The position numbers were made by a program, and so were the translations under genes. Below, piece after piece: positions 9,615-18,355 of a stretch of 64,000 nucleotides of DNA. This DNA comes from CBDFHJ01 sp965247635 (GTDB lineage: Bacteria; Chloroflexota; Dehalococcoidia; Lucifugimonadales; Australimonadaceae). The stretch is taken from NCBI GenBank assembly GCA_965247635.1, contig CBDFHJ010000005.1, forward strand, positions 25,238 through 89,237, in the 5' to 3' direction. Every line of letters begins with the position of its first letter. Position 1 is the stretch's first letter. The notes beneath the pieces were generated by a model. That model made no database searches. It was not told the origin of the DNA and saw only the letters and a program-made list of their open reading frames with translations.

Positions 9615-12600
9615 GTGAAACTACGGAACAGGAAGACCTTGGTGACAAGTTGTAACACACCTACCCTCCCCGAGTTTGGCCTCGGCAAACCCAACCCCAG
9701 CCGGGGACGGGTCTTGCTCATCGCTGTTTTCTTCCTGACATTGGCGCTTGCCATTGCATCACCTAGTACGGCACAGGCGCAGTCGCGGTGCGACGACAGC
9801 GTTGCCGTACCCGACCCTTCCACCAATTCCAGCCTAATCGCCGATTGCGAAGCGTTGCTTGACGCCAAAGCAACTCTTGACCCCGGCAATGTGTTGGACT
9901 GGAACGTCAACACGCCTATCACTGACTGGGAAGGCATCTCCGTCTCGCATGGCCGGGTCACTGGACTCACCGCCAATGGGAAAGGGCTTGCAGGTTCGAT
10001 CCCGTCGGAGCTGGGCAACCTCACGGACCTGACAATTCTCAACCTCTCCGGCAATAAACTCGGCGGCGCCATACCTGCAGAGTTTGGCAACCTCACCAAC
10101 CTGACGATCTTCTACCTTCACAACAACAAACTCACCGGCCCCGTCCCCCCAGAGTTGGGCAACCTGACCGCGTTGACCCGCCTCTATCTTCAGAGCAACA
10201 AGCTCAGCGGCCCCATCCCCGCCGAGTTGGGCAACCTCACCGACCTGGCGCAGCTCTACCTCTCCGGCAACGAGCTGAGCGGCCCAACCCCAACTGAGTT
10301 GGGCAACCTGACCGCGTTGACCCGCCTCTATCTTCATAGCAACAAGCTCAGCGGCCCCATCCCTGCAGAGCTGGGCGACCTCACCAACCTGACCCACCTC
10401 TATCTTCAGAGCAACAAGCTCAGCGGCCCCATCCCTGCAGAGCTGGGCGACCTCACCAACCTGACCCACCTCTATCTTCAGAGCAACAAGCTCAGCGGCC
10501 CCATCCCAGCTGAGTTGGGCAACCTGACCGCATTGACGCTTCTCTATCTCAACGGCAACGAGCTCACCGGCCCCGTCCCCCCAGAGCTGGGCAACCTCAC
10601 CGACCTGGCGCAGCTCTACCTCTCCGGCAACGAGCTGAGCGGCCCAACCCCAACTGAGCTGGGCGACCTCACCAACCTGACGATCCTCTACCTTCACAAC
10701 AACAAGCTCACCGGTCTCATCCCGCCAGAGCTGGGCGATCTGACCGCGTTGACCCGCCTCTATTTCTATGGCAACGAGCTCACCGGCCCCGTCCCCCCAG
10801 AGCTGGGCAACCTCACCGACCTGGCGCAGCTCTACCTCTCCGGCAACGATCTCAGCGGCCCCATCCCATCTGAGTTGGGCAACCTGACCGCATTGACACT
10901 TCTCTATCTCAACGGCAACAAGCTCACCGGTCCCATCCCCCCAGAGCTGGGCGACCTCACCGACCTGACGATCCTCTATCTTTCCAACAACAAGCTCACC
11001 GGCCCCGTCCCCGCTGAGTTGGGCAACCTGACCGCGTTGACCCGCCTCTATCTTCAGAGCAACAAGCTCAGCGGCCCCATCCCTGCAGAGCTGGGCGACC
11101 TCACCAACCTGACCCACCTCTATCTTCAGAGCAACGAGTTGAGCGGCCCAATCCCAACTGAGTTGGGCAACCTCACCGACCTGACGATCTTCTACCTTCA
11201 CGACAACCAACTCACCGGTCTCATCCCCCCAGAGCTGGGCGACCTCACCGACCTGACGATCCTCTACCTCTCCGGCAACGATCTCAGCGGCCCCATCCCA
11301 TCTGAGTTGGGCAACCTCACCGACCTGGCAATCCTCTACCTTCACGACAACCAACTCACCGGCCCCGTCCCCCCAGAGCTGGGCACCCTCACCGACCTGG
11401 CAATCCTCTACCTTCACGACAACCAACTCACCGGTCTCATCCCCCCAGAGCTGGGCAACCTCACCGACCTGGCGCAGCTCTACCTCTCCGGCAACGAGCT
11501 GAGCGGCCCAATCCCAACTGAGCTGGGCAACCTCACCGACCTGGCAATCCTCTACCTTCACGACAACCAACTCACCGGTCTCATCCCCCCGGAGCTGGGC
11601 AACCTCACCGACCTGGCAATCCTCTACTTTCACGACAACCAACTCACCGGTCTCATCCCCCCAGAGCTGGGCAACCTCACCGACCTGGCGCAGCTCTACC
11701 TCTCCGGCAACGAGCTGAGCGGTCCAATCCCAACTGAGCTGGGCAACCTCATCAAACTGGCGGTTCTCAATCTAGGCGGCAATAAACTCAGCGGCTCTAT
11801 CCCCTCAGAGCTGGGTGACTTGAACGTCCTGACGGAGGTCTACCTCAACGGCAACGAACTCACCGGTCCCATCCCACCAGAGTTGAGCAACCTCATCAAA
11901 CTGTCGGTTCTCAATCTAGGCGGCAACAAACTCAGCGGCTCCATCCCCTCAGAGCTGGGTGACTTGAACGTCCTGACGGAGGTCTACCTCAACGGCAACG
12001 AACTCACCGGCTCCATCCCACCAGAGTTGAGCAACCTCATCAAACTGTCGGTTCTCAATCTCCATTGCAACACGTTGACGGGCGCTGTCCCACCTGAATT
12101 GGGTAACGCTGCCTTCCTCACTACACTGACCATCGGTGGAAACCACTTCACCGAACCCCTGCCGGCTCTTGGCGGAGTCACGGTTACCTCGACCGATGAA
12201 ATGTGCGGCAGCGCATTCAACGCCAGTCCCACCTTCAGTGAAAGTGGCCCTGCTACCCGGATCGTTGTCGAGAACTGGAACACCAACCACGACATCGGAA
12301 ACCCCGTCGAAGCGACCGATGCCGACAACGACTCACTCATCTATTCTCTCTTGGGGAATGACGCGGCATCCTTCGGAATCGACTCGTCGACCGGGCAGCT
12401 GAAGAAAAAGGCTGCACTGGACAGGGCGACGAAGGACTCCTATTCGGTGACCGTGAGGGCCGATGACTCCTACGGTGGTTCCGCCATCATTTCGGTCACC
12501 ATCAGCGTTATCGCCTTACCCTCCGAGCCCATCATCGGCACGATCACAATAGGGAATGAAGAATTGACGGTGCCGTGGAGCGCGCCCACCAGAGACAGCG

Positions 12601-13133
12601 GCTCTGCGATCATCGCCTACGACCTGCGATACCGGCCCAGCGGAGGCGCGGAGTGGGAGTTAGTGGACGACGCCTGGACTCGAGGGACCGGAACGCCGCC
12701 TTTCAGATACAAGATACGGTCGCTCACTAACGGTACTGTGTACGAGGTGCAGGTACGGGCGGTGAACGGTGTCGCGGAAGGCCCATGGTCCTCTACGGAG
12801 GCAGGGACGCCTGTTGCTGTGGCGGAACCAGCCGTGAACCCCAGGCCCCCGGAGACGGACAAAGGAGGGGCACAGCTTTCGGCCCTAGCAGTGGCGCTGA
12901 TGGTTATTGGAGGGTTGGCGATCGGAGCAATCGCTGGAGGCATCGTAGTAGCTGGGGTATACCGTCGATGGGGCTGGACGAGCTTCTTATGGGGGGCCGA
13001 CAGTCCCCCAGCAGTGATCGCCCGGGGCGTAGCCACGGCAGTGCGTTGGCTGAATAGTTCGCTCACATCCATAGCTCACGACGTGGCAACCGTAGTCCGA
13101 GGTGTGGTGCGAATGGTGAGGCGAAACCACTAG
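9615..13133 (+). CDS. Leucine-rich-repeat surface protein with cadherin-like, FN3 and TM domains
   Basis: Begins 29 bp after the giant surface gene, so the two are probably co-transcribed. The GTG start is uncertain because there is no well-spaced Shine-Dalgarno, and a GTG at 9651 is possible. A signal peptide has its core at about residues 33-49 and a cleavage site near AQA-55. An LRRNT-like cap follows (about 75-115, with LLDAKATLD and WNVN..TDWEGI, as in plant LRR proteins). Then come 30 near-perfect 24-residue LRRs (126-845; LTGPIPPELGNLTDLAILYL type), a cadherin-like domain (about 868-965), an FN3 domain (about 969-1060), a TM helix (about 1088-1116) and a basic tail of about 55 residues. 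Predicted role: surface binding or adhesion. Plant-type LRRs in bacteria suggest ancient transfer or convergence. Confidence 0.88.
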   Translation: MKLRNRKTLVTSCNTPTLPEFGLGKPNPSRGRVLLIAVFFLTLALAIASPSTAQAQSRCDDSVAVPDPSTNSSLIADCEALLDAKATLDPGNVLDWNVNTPITDWEGISVSHGRVTGLTANGKGLAGSIPSELGNLTDLTILNLSGNKLGGAIPAEFGNLTNLTIFYLHNNKLTGPVPPELGNLTALTRLYLQSNKLSGPIPAELGNLTDLAQLYLSGNELSGPTPTELGNLTALTRLYLHSNKLSGPIPAELGDLTNLTHLYLQSNKLSGPIPAELGDLTNLTHLYLQSNKLSGPIPAELGNLTALTLLYLNGNELTGPVPPELGNLTDLAQLYLSGNELSGPTPTELGDLTNLTILYLHNNKLTGLIPPELGDLTALTRLYFYGNELTGPVPPELGNLTDLAQLYLSGNDLSGPIPSELGNLTALTLLYLNGNKLTGPIPPELGDLTDLTILYLSNNKLTGPVPAELGNLTALTRLYLQSNKLSGPIPAELGDLTNLTHLYLQSNELSGPIPTELGNLTDLTIFYLHDNQLTGLIPPELGDLTDLTILYLSGNDLSGPIPSELGNLTDLAILYLHDNQLTGPVPPELGTLTDLAILYLHDNQLTGLIPPELGNLTDLAQLYLSGNELSGPIPTELGNLTDLAILYLHDNQLTGLIPPELGNLTDLAILYFHDNQLTGLIPPELGNLTDLAQLYLSGNELSGPIPTELGNLIKLAVLNLGGNKLSGSIPSELGDLNVLTEVYLNGNELTGPIPPELSNLIKLSVLNLGGNKLSGSIPSELGDLNVLTEVYLNGNELTGSIPPELSNLIKLSVLNLHCNTLTGAVPPELGNAAFLTTLTIGGNHFTEPLPALGGVTVTSTDEMCGSAFNASPTFSESGPATRIVVENWNTNHDIGNPVEATDADNDSLIYSLLGNDAASFGIDSSTGQLKKKAALDRATKDSYSVTVRADDSYGGSAIISVTISVIALPSEPIIGTITIGNEELTVPWSAPTRDSGSAIIAYDLRYRPSGGAEWELVDDAWTRGTGTPPFRYKIRSLTNGTVYEVQVRAVNGVAEGPWSSTEAGTPVAVAEPAVNPRPPETDKGGAQLSALAVALMVIGGLAIGAIAGGIVVAGVYRRWGWTSFLWGADSPPAVIARGVATAVRWLNSSLTSIAHDVATVVRGVVRMVRRNH
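9985..12144 (+). repeat. Array of 30 72-bp leucine-rich-repeat units
   Basis: Direct count from the translation gives 30 units of 24 residues. Many adjacent units are nearly identical in DNA, including two consecutive copies with LTNLTHLYLQSNK. This points to recent unequal recombination. The antisense frame is also open over 1.8 kb as a by-product of the 72-bp periodicity. Confidence 0.9.
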
Positions 13134-13368
13134 AGGCACGATTGGCGTTAGGAGCCTTGAGCTGAATTGACGTGGCTCCCACGCCCCGCCGGTGTCCAGG
13201 ACAGCCCCGTGCTGGCATGTAAGTCGGATAGTCAGTTCCCTTGGGTCTGCTGCAATCCGTGGGGATTGCCTTGGAGCGGCACGGGGCACTCCCAGAGCAA
13301 TGTGCCTCCCGGGATGCGGACGGCAACACATACGGTGGGATTACATCGAATAGCCGGAAGGTAAGTAA

Positions 13369-14217
13369 ATGTCCGTAAACGGGCTTTTGAAAGCTACTGC
13401 CCGTGTGCTCGGCTTGGTATCTGTAGGGCAAAGGCAGCCGCAGGGCAAGAACCATCAACCCGACGGTGTCGAGTTGATGAACGCTCCCTACCCGGCCAAT
13501 TGGATCGAGGACCGGCTTGGAGACTGGGCTTCAGAGAAGGGAAGGTTCGTAGGATCTGTAGTCCCCGAGGGATTTGAAGCCTACGCACGAGTCTTTCACC
13601 CGGCCGAACTCTGGAAAGCTGACCGAAGTTGGGAACAGGTGAGGTGGTCCACTGTGGCGTCGTGGAACGGGAAAGTCGTTCATCCACAGATGCAGTTCTG
13701 TCGAATCGCAAACCTTGACGCACACTTACACGAAAAACCTTCGCGGGGCCGCCGCCCGTTCTATGGGATGCTACCCGAGGGCGAGTGCCAGGTTCTGATC
13801 AGTGTCCTCAAAGGGTTCACTTCCACACCCGAACGCTGCTATTTCTCCCTTTGGCACGGCTATGGATTCCTTGATGACCGCTACTTCAAGAGGGTAGCTA
13901 AGTTGAAAGTTCCACGCAGGGAGGAGTACTTGGTCTTTTGTGGCCCTCTGGACAGCATCTTGTCATTTTACAAGCATGTTGAGGGAAGATGGGGTCAATC
14001 GCCGAACATTTGGTGGCCAGAAGACCGGGCCTGGTGCGTTGCAACCGAAATAGATTCTTTGGATACCTACATTGGCGGCAGCAAAGGATGTATAGAGCGA
14101 GTTCTTGGGCAACAGAGAGCTAGAGGCTCTACCTATAGGTCTCTGTGCACGTGTAGACGCCTCTGCCGATACCATCAACGTCTAAGAAAACCCATGGTTG
14201 GTTTGACTGTTTCCTAA
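13369..14217 (+). pseudogene. Conserved hypothetical protein, frameshifted near its C-terminus
   Basis: The first about 245 residues look like a conserved hypothetical family found in Actinomycetota and Chloroflexota. Visible features are VFHPAELW, RWSTVASWNG, HPQMQF and SPNIWWPEDRAWCVATEIDS followed by TYIGGS. After CIERVLG the frame becomes implausible (Cys/Arg-rich). Removing one G from the GGG at about 14107-14109 restores NRELEALPIGLCARVDAS-ADTINV and a TAA at 14183-14185, which is a sensible end. It is therefore either a one-base insertion mutation or a sequencing error in a G run. The function of the family is not known to me. Confidence 0.7.
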
Positions 14218-14760
14218 TCTCTCACGAAGATAATTGACGATATTGGGGCAGTAAATGGCTATCTCTACGGCAGCCGCTCTCCTACGCGGAGTTCGGCGCG
14301 GCTGGGGATGATAGCGGATCGCCCGTGTGCTGCGCCACCCCCCCCTAGGAGACGCACATGTAATGCAGAACTCTCGGCGGTTAGTCATAAGGCGACGGCC
14401 AATCGAAAAGTTCGCAATTCAGTACACGTAGGCCCACCACCAGGGCGCGCCCTGGACCCACTTGCGGCCCCGGCCGTTAGATTTGAGCAGATGTGTTCAA
14501 GTCCTCGCCGTGGTGCTGTAGTTCGAATTCCCGCGGCTCCACCAGTTTGGCGTAGTGGCAAGAAATTTACCAATATGCCATCACCACGGACGGTCCGGAG
14601 AAGACTGGTACTGGGTCAGCTCGGCTCCTGAAGTGCGCGGCGGTGGCAACGCTAGTCTCTCGTCGTTGCGAGCCCCGATGAAGTCGGGGCTCAGTAATCG
14701 GTGGTGTGGGGATGGCACTACGATCCTCATTGAAGTGACCCCACAAGGGCGTAGGTTGTG
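14218..14760. other. Intergenic region with palindromes, no gene seen
   Basis: About 540 bp with no convincing ORF. It contains a 16-nt palindrome CCAGGGCGCGCCCTGG (14440-14455), related to one at 51591-51607, and a perfect 9-bp hairpin GAGCCCCGA/TCGGGGCTC (14670-14692). A TTCGAATTCCCGCGGCTCCA stretch at about 14520 resembles a tRNA 3' end but has no matching 5' half. Confidence 0.6.
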
Positions 14761-15699
14761 ATGCGAAGCTCTCTTTTCATTGGCGTATTGCTCACGGTCG
14801 TGCTTTTGCTCGCCGCCTGTGGGGGAGGTGAGGCCGAGTCCACACCTACAGCGACGGCCACCTCCGTGGGACCAACCCAAACTGCTACACCTACCGCTAC
14901 TCCCGTATCCACCACGACCGCGACCCCTACGCAGCCGGAGGACACCTCCACACCTACCGCGACGGAACCGAAGGCTACCCCCACGCCTACTGCGACGCAG
15001 CCCGAGGCAACTCCGACGCCTACCGCGACTCGGCTGCCGGCCACCCCCACGCCCGTAGATGGGCCCTTCGAAATCACATTCGTGACCAAGTGGGGCTCCC
15101 AAGGCAGCGCCGACGGCCAGTTCAACTTCCCTCGGGGGATAGCGGTGGACAGCTCGGAAAGGGTGTACGTGGGAGACCTTAGGAATAACCGGGTGCAGGT
15201 GTTCAGTGGCACTGGAGAATTTCTGCGAGCGTGGGGCGCCGGCTTCGGCTTCCGTCCGGAGAAGATAGCGGTGGATGGCTCGGGGAAGGTCTACGTGGGA
15301 GACATTGCTAACAGCGTGCTGGTGTTCAGCGCCGATGGGGAACTGCTGACGGAGTGGGGCTCAGAGGGCAGCGTCGATCCCCAGTTAGCCGCGATGACAG
15401 GAATAGCGGTGGATGGCTCGGGAAACGTCTATGTAGCGGACGGCAATAATGACCGGGTGTCGGTGTTCAGCGCCGACGGAGAGCTACTGAGGGAGTGGAG
15501 TTCGCGCAATCCTTTCGCGATCACCATCGATGACTCGGGGAACGTCTACGTCGCTGATGTGGGTAACAACGAAGTGTTGGTGTATAGCGCCGACGGGGAA
15601 TTGCTGCGAACGTGGAACACCGCCAGTCCGGTGGCGATAGCGGTGGATACCTCGCCTATCAGCCAGAAGATGTCAGCCGAAAGGTCGCCGAGAACCTAA
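14761..15699 (+). CDS. NHL-repeat lipoprotein with abnormal C-terminus
   Basis: The ATG at 14761 follows an overlapping GTG at 14758. The N-terminus is a lipoprotein signal with lipobox LLAAC (Cys20). A Thr/Pro linker of about 80 residues follows (TPTATEPKATPTPTATQP type). Then come about five NHL/beta-propeller repeats (GIAVDGSGNVYVADGNNDR, VSVFSADGELLREW), which in this family mediate extracellular binding. The last repeat breaks off after PVAIAVD and ends in TSPISQKMSAERSPRT, which is not NHL-like. The gene therefore seems fused to foreign sequence by a deletion around 15650. An NHL propeller normally needs 5-6 complete blades, so the product may be truncated. Confidence 0.8.
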   Translation: MRSSLFIGVLLTVVLLLAACGGGEAESTPTATATSVGPTQTATPTATPVSTTTATPTQPEDTSTPTATEPKATPTPTATQPEATPTPTATRLPATPTPVDGPFEITFVTKWGSQGSADGQFNFPRGIAVDSSERVYVGDLRNNRVQVFSGTGEFLRAWGAGFGFRPEKIAVDGSGKVYVGDIANSVLVFSADGELLTEWGSEGSVDPQLAAMTGIAVDGSGNVYVADGNNDRVSVFSADGELLREWSSRNPFAITIDDSGNVYVADVGNNEVLVYSADGELLRTWNTASPVAIAVDTSPISQKMSAERSPRT

Positions 15700-15828
15700 G
15701 TCATGATTCAGCGGTAACACAGCGAATATTGTTGGGCGACTTCTTTGGCATAGATGTTGACACTGATCCCGAGCTCGGTTGTTGGAGGATTTGGGGGCCA
15801 AATCCAGAGGATGTGCCGGAGTGGAGCG

Positions 15829-17195
15829 AGGTTACGTCAATAGGTGTGTAAACGACATCAGGCGGCGACCTTCTCAGCCGTTGATTCAATGGCGATTCCA
15901 TCCGCATACTGTGCACCGAGATAGACGTCTTCGATCAACTCAGGGGCCTTCAGACGCCTGAAGCGCTGTTCGGCGACCATCAACATTTTCCAGATCACCG
16001 CTATCGCCCGATCGACCCTCTTGTAGCGCTTGGCGGCATCGGTCCGAAGCCTGAGGGCCGCGAAGGGTGATTCTACCGGGTTCGTCGTGCGAAGGTGCCC
16101 CCAGTGCTCCTTTGGGAAGTCATAGAAGGTGACCATGCGGTCCCAGTCCCGCTCCAAGGCCTCTGAGGCCGCCTCGTAGGAATGGTCGCCGCACCACCTG
16201 GTGAACACCGTCCTGAGCCGCTCAGCCTCTGTCCGAGTCGGCGCGTAGGGGATAGTACGCAGCATGAGCTTGGCCTGGTCCTGTTGTCGCTTTGGAAGCT
16301 TGGCGAGCACGTTTACGATCTTGTGGTTCCAGCAGCGTTGCTCTGCCGCCTGCGGATAGACGTTGCGCAGAGCTCCCCAGATGCCCAGGTGTCCGTCCCC
16401 AACCACCAGCCTCGGGCACTCCAGCCCGCGGCGCCTCATGTCCCTGAGCACATCGGACCAGTTCTCTGTGGACTCCCTGTATCCGGGAACAGCGCTCACC
16501 ACCACCTTGCTCCCGTCGCTCAGGGCCGCCACCACCACCAGTACTGCCGCCTTCTCCTTCTCAAGACCAGCCTTGACGTAGACTCCATCCACCCACATGT
16601 AGACCACTTCCAGGTCATCTAGGGGCCGGCTGCGCCATTGGGCAAGCTCATCGTTCCACTTGGACTTCAACCGGGCCACCGTGCTCGCCGATACCGGTGC
16701 GTCCTCTCCCAGCAGCCCCCGCAAAGCCAGATCGAAGTCGCCTTCGGATAGACCGTGCAGGTACAGCTCGGGGATCAACTCAGCAACCTTCCTGGTCCTG
16801 TTGACGAACAGCGGCAGCAGCCGGCTCTCGAACTGCTCCTCGGTATCGCGGACTCGCGGCCGCCTCAGCTGTATCGTTCCCGAACTCAGCGTAAGCCTCC
16901 GGGCTCTGCCGTATCCGTTCCGATAGCCGGTATCGTTGTCCGAGTCGGATCTGAGCGCCGACTTCGCCCTTCCCAGAAACGCCGTCACCTCCTCCTCCAG
17001 CAACTCCTGGATCAGCCTCTGGACCTGGCTTCGCACCCAATCCTCCAACTGCTCCCACTCCGGCCTTGACTCCGACCTACTCTCAGTGCTTTCCTTCCTC
17101 ATGGGCGGTCTATCTCCTCTCTTGGGCCTCGAGCCCGTGTTGTTCAGAGAGAGGGTACACCGCCTGACTGTTTACACACTTTTTGAAGATACCTC
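15829..17195 (-). mobile_element. IS256-family element, copy A (1367 bp)
   Basis: Terminal inverted repeats: AGGTTACGTCAATAGGTGTG at the left, and reverse complement GAGGTATCTTCAAAAAGTGT at the right. The 8-bp target duplication GTGGAGCG lies at 15821-15828 and 17196-17203. One transposase gene on the minus strand. The perfect duplication marks a simple, recent insertion. Confidence 0.95.
15858..17102 (-). CDS. IS256 family (Mutator-type) transposase, copy A
   Basis: 414 residues, the usual size for IS256 transposases. It catalyses DDE transposition. Visible core motifs are MWVDGVYVKAGLE (first Asp), VVGDGHLGIWGAL (second Asp), QRCWNHK (the C...H part of the C/D(2)H motif) and a helical C-terminus with RDWDRMVTFYDFPKEHW. 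It looks intact and serves as the reference for the other copies. It starts with ATG at 17102, behind an AAGAGAGGAGATAG leader within the element. Confidence 0.95.
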   Translation of the reverse strand: MRKESTESRSESRPEWEQLEDWVRSQVQRLIQELLEEEVTAFLGRAKSALRSDSDNDTGYRNGYGRARRLTLSSGTIQLRRPRVRDTEEQFESRLLPLFVNRTRKVAELIPELYLHGLSEGDFDLALRGLLGEDAPVSASTVARLKSKWNDELAQWRSRPLDDLEVVYMWVDGVYVKAGLEKEKAAVLVVVAALSDGSKVVVSAVPGYRESTENWSDVLRDMRRRGLECPRLVVGDGHLGIWGALRNVYPQAAEQRCWNHKIVNVLAKLPKRQQDQAKLMLRTIPYAPTRTEAERLRTVFTRWCGDHSYEAASEALERDWDRMVTFYDFPKEHWGHLRTTNPVESPFAALRLRTDAAKRYKRVDRAIAVIWKMLMVAEQRFRRLKAPELIEDVYLGAQYADGIAIESTAEKVAA

Positions 17196-17436
17196 GTGGA
17201 GCGGGAGGTGGGACTGTTACCAGGCAATAGCCGAGGCTCTGCTGGCGATGCCGATGCCATCTACTGAATAGGTAAACCTAGCAGGCCTTTGCTCATTTGG
17301 AAAGCCCAAGCGAACGAGGACGTTGACCGTGACAAAAGTTCGTAAAATCCCCCTGCGCGGGGAGCTAAGTGAGCCCTGTCTCCCAGCTGAGCGCCGGGGG
17401 TTGCGCTGTCCGGGCTTATCTCGCTAACCTGGCCGT

Positions 17437-17862
17437 ATGCTGCGCATCACACCCACCATCGCCGTCGCCGAGTCCGAGCTGGAATACCATTTCATCCTGG
17501 CGTCCGGCCCCGGCGGACAGAACGTCAACCGGGTGGCCACGGCGGTGCAGCTGCGGTTCGACGCCGCCCGCTCGCCGTCGCTCCCAGCGGACGTGCAGCG
17601 GCGGCTGAAGGGCGTTGCCGGCCGGCGCATGTCCGCCGGTGGGGTGCTGATCATCAAGGCGCAGCGCTACCGCAGCCAGGACCGGAACCGGCAGGACGCC
17701 ACCGACCGGCTGGTAGCGCTGCTGCGCAAAGCCGCCGTCAGACCTCAGCGGCGCGTCCTGTCCGCACCCACCGTCGAGTCCAGGGAGCAGCGGCTGGAAG
17801 ACAAACGGCTACGGGGCCGGGCCAAGCGCCTACGCGGGCCGGTAGAACTGGCTGAGGAGTAA
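17437..17862 (+). CDS. arfB: Peptidyl-tRNA hydrolase ArfB (alternative ribosome-rescue factor)
   Basis: 141 residues, the normal length. The catalytic GGQ motif is at residues 26-28 (SGPGGQNVNR), which hydrolyses peptidyl-tRNA on stalled ribosomes. The C-terminal tail is strongly basic (ESREQRLEDKRLRGRAKRLR) and inserts into the mRNA channel in known ArfB. It lacks the additional domains of RF1/RF2. Single gene; no operon partner is obvious. Confidence 0.9.
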   Translation: MLRITPTIAVAESELEYHFILASGPGGQNVNRVATAVQLRFDAARSPSLPADVQRRLKGVAGRRMSAGGVLIIKAQRYRSQDRNRQDATDRLVALLRKAAVRPQRRVLSAPTVESREQRLEDKRLRGRAKRLRGPVELAEE

Positions 17863-17888
17863 CGTTCCACCGCTGGCGTTTGCTTGTC

Positions 17889-18180
17889 ACCCCACTGTCA
17901 CCCTGAGCCCTTCGCCCGCCTTAGGCGGACTCAGGACAGGCTCCGCGAAGGGTCTCGCCTTCTCCCCTTAGAGGGAACGAGATTCTTCGTCCCGATTGCA
18001 CAGGGACTCAGAATCATCTATGCCCTGGACAGGGCACCAGGGAGGATGAAGGGGAGGCTGCCCGAAAATCCCTCCCCCCATCGAAGGGGAAGGCTCAGGA
18101 TGTCCCGACACGTCGGGACATCCTCAGTCCTCCCCCGCCAAGGGGGGAGGAGGCCCTCTGACACGCCCATTTTCGTGGCA
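17889..18180. repeat. Palindromic intergenic repeat region
   Basis: No gene seen. The stretch 17893-18017 begins GTCACCCTGAGCCCTTCG and ends CGTCCCGATTGCACAGGGA before CTCAGAATCA, like the dispersed repeat at 20808-20951 but more diverged. A perfect 12-bp hairpin AGGATGTCCCGA/TCGGGACATCCT lies at 18097-18124. The pair CCTCCCCCC/GGGGGGAGG flanks it. Confidence 0.7.
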
Positions 18181-18334
18181 ATGACAGCACTCAGCAAGTC
18201 AAAGATCAGAACCAACGCTTAGGTGATTGTCCCACCCGGCCCGCCCCAGTGCGCTGCTTTCGCTGTGCGAAACGTCTCGGCGTGGGCTTAGACGCGTTGC
18301 GTCGTAATGGGCGATGAGGGCACCGCATGTAGGT

Positions 18335-18352
18335 GCCCCGACACGTCGGGGC
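18335..18352 (-). terminator. Hairpin just downstream of the DUF3179 gene
   Basis: Perfect 7-bp stem GCCCCGA/TCGGGGC with loop CACG, four bases after the stop on the minus strand. There is no T run, so it could instead be one of the dispersed CCCGACACGTCGGG palindromes, seen also at 18104-18117. Confidence 0.4.
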
Positions 18353-18355
18353 CTG

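Larger units (their letters stand above)
15651..17271 (+). pseudogene. ORF remnant split by IS256 copy A
   Basis: From about 15651 the +3 frame (LAYQPEDVSRKVAENLS, later LGDFFGIDVDTDPELG and PNPEDVPEWS) is open to the IS256 end at 15828. Removing the IS and one copy of its 8-bp duplication restores an in-frame continuation GRWDCYQAIAEALLAMPMPS-TE and a TAG at 17269-17271. The IS thus interrupted a real C-terminal coding end. Its own start is lost, and it now lies out of frame behind the NHL lipoprotein. I do not recognise the family. Confidence 0.6.

Noticed and set aside
9834..11642. 602-residue minus-strand ORF with VAQLWGDETGEL-like repeats
   Set aside because: It is the antisense shadow of the LRR array; the 72-bp period keeps the frame open. 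No RBS and no family match.
13140..13368. Short ORFs (65-131 codons) on both strands
   Set aside because: No RBS, no family-like composition, overlapping one another.
14460..14545. tRNA-like 3' end (TTCGAATTC, then CCGCGGCTCCACCA)
   Set aside because: No pairing 5' acceptor or anticodon arm found; the T stem does not pair. At most a remnant.
18030..18130. CRISPR-like short repeats
   Set aside because: Only palindromes are present; no regularly spaced direct repeats with unique spacers and no cas genes.
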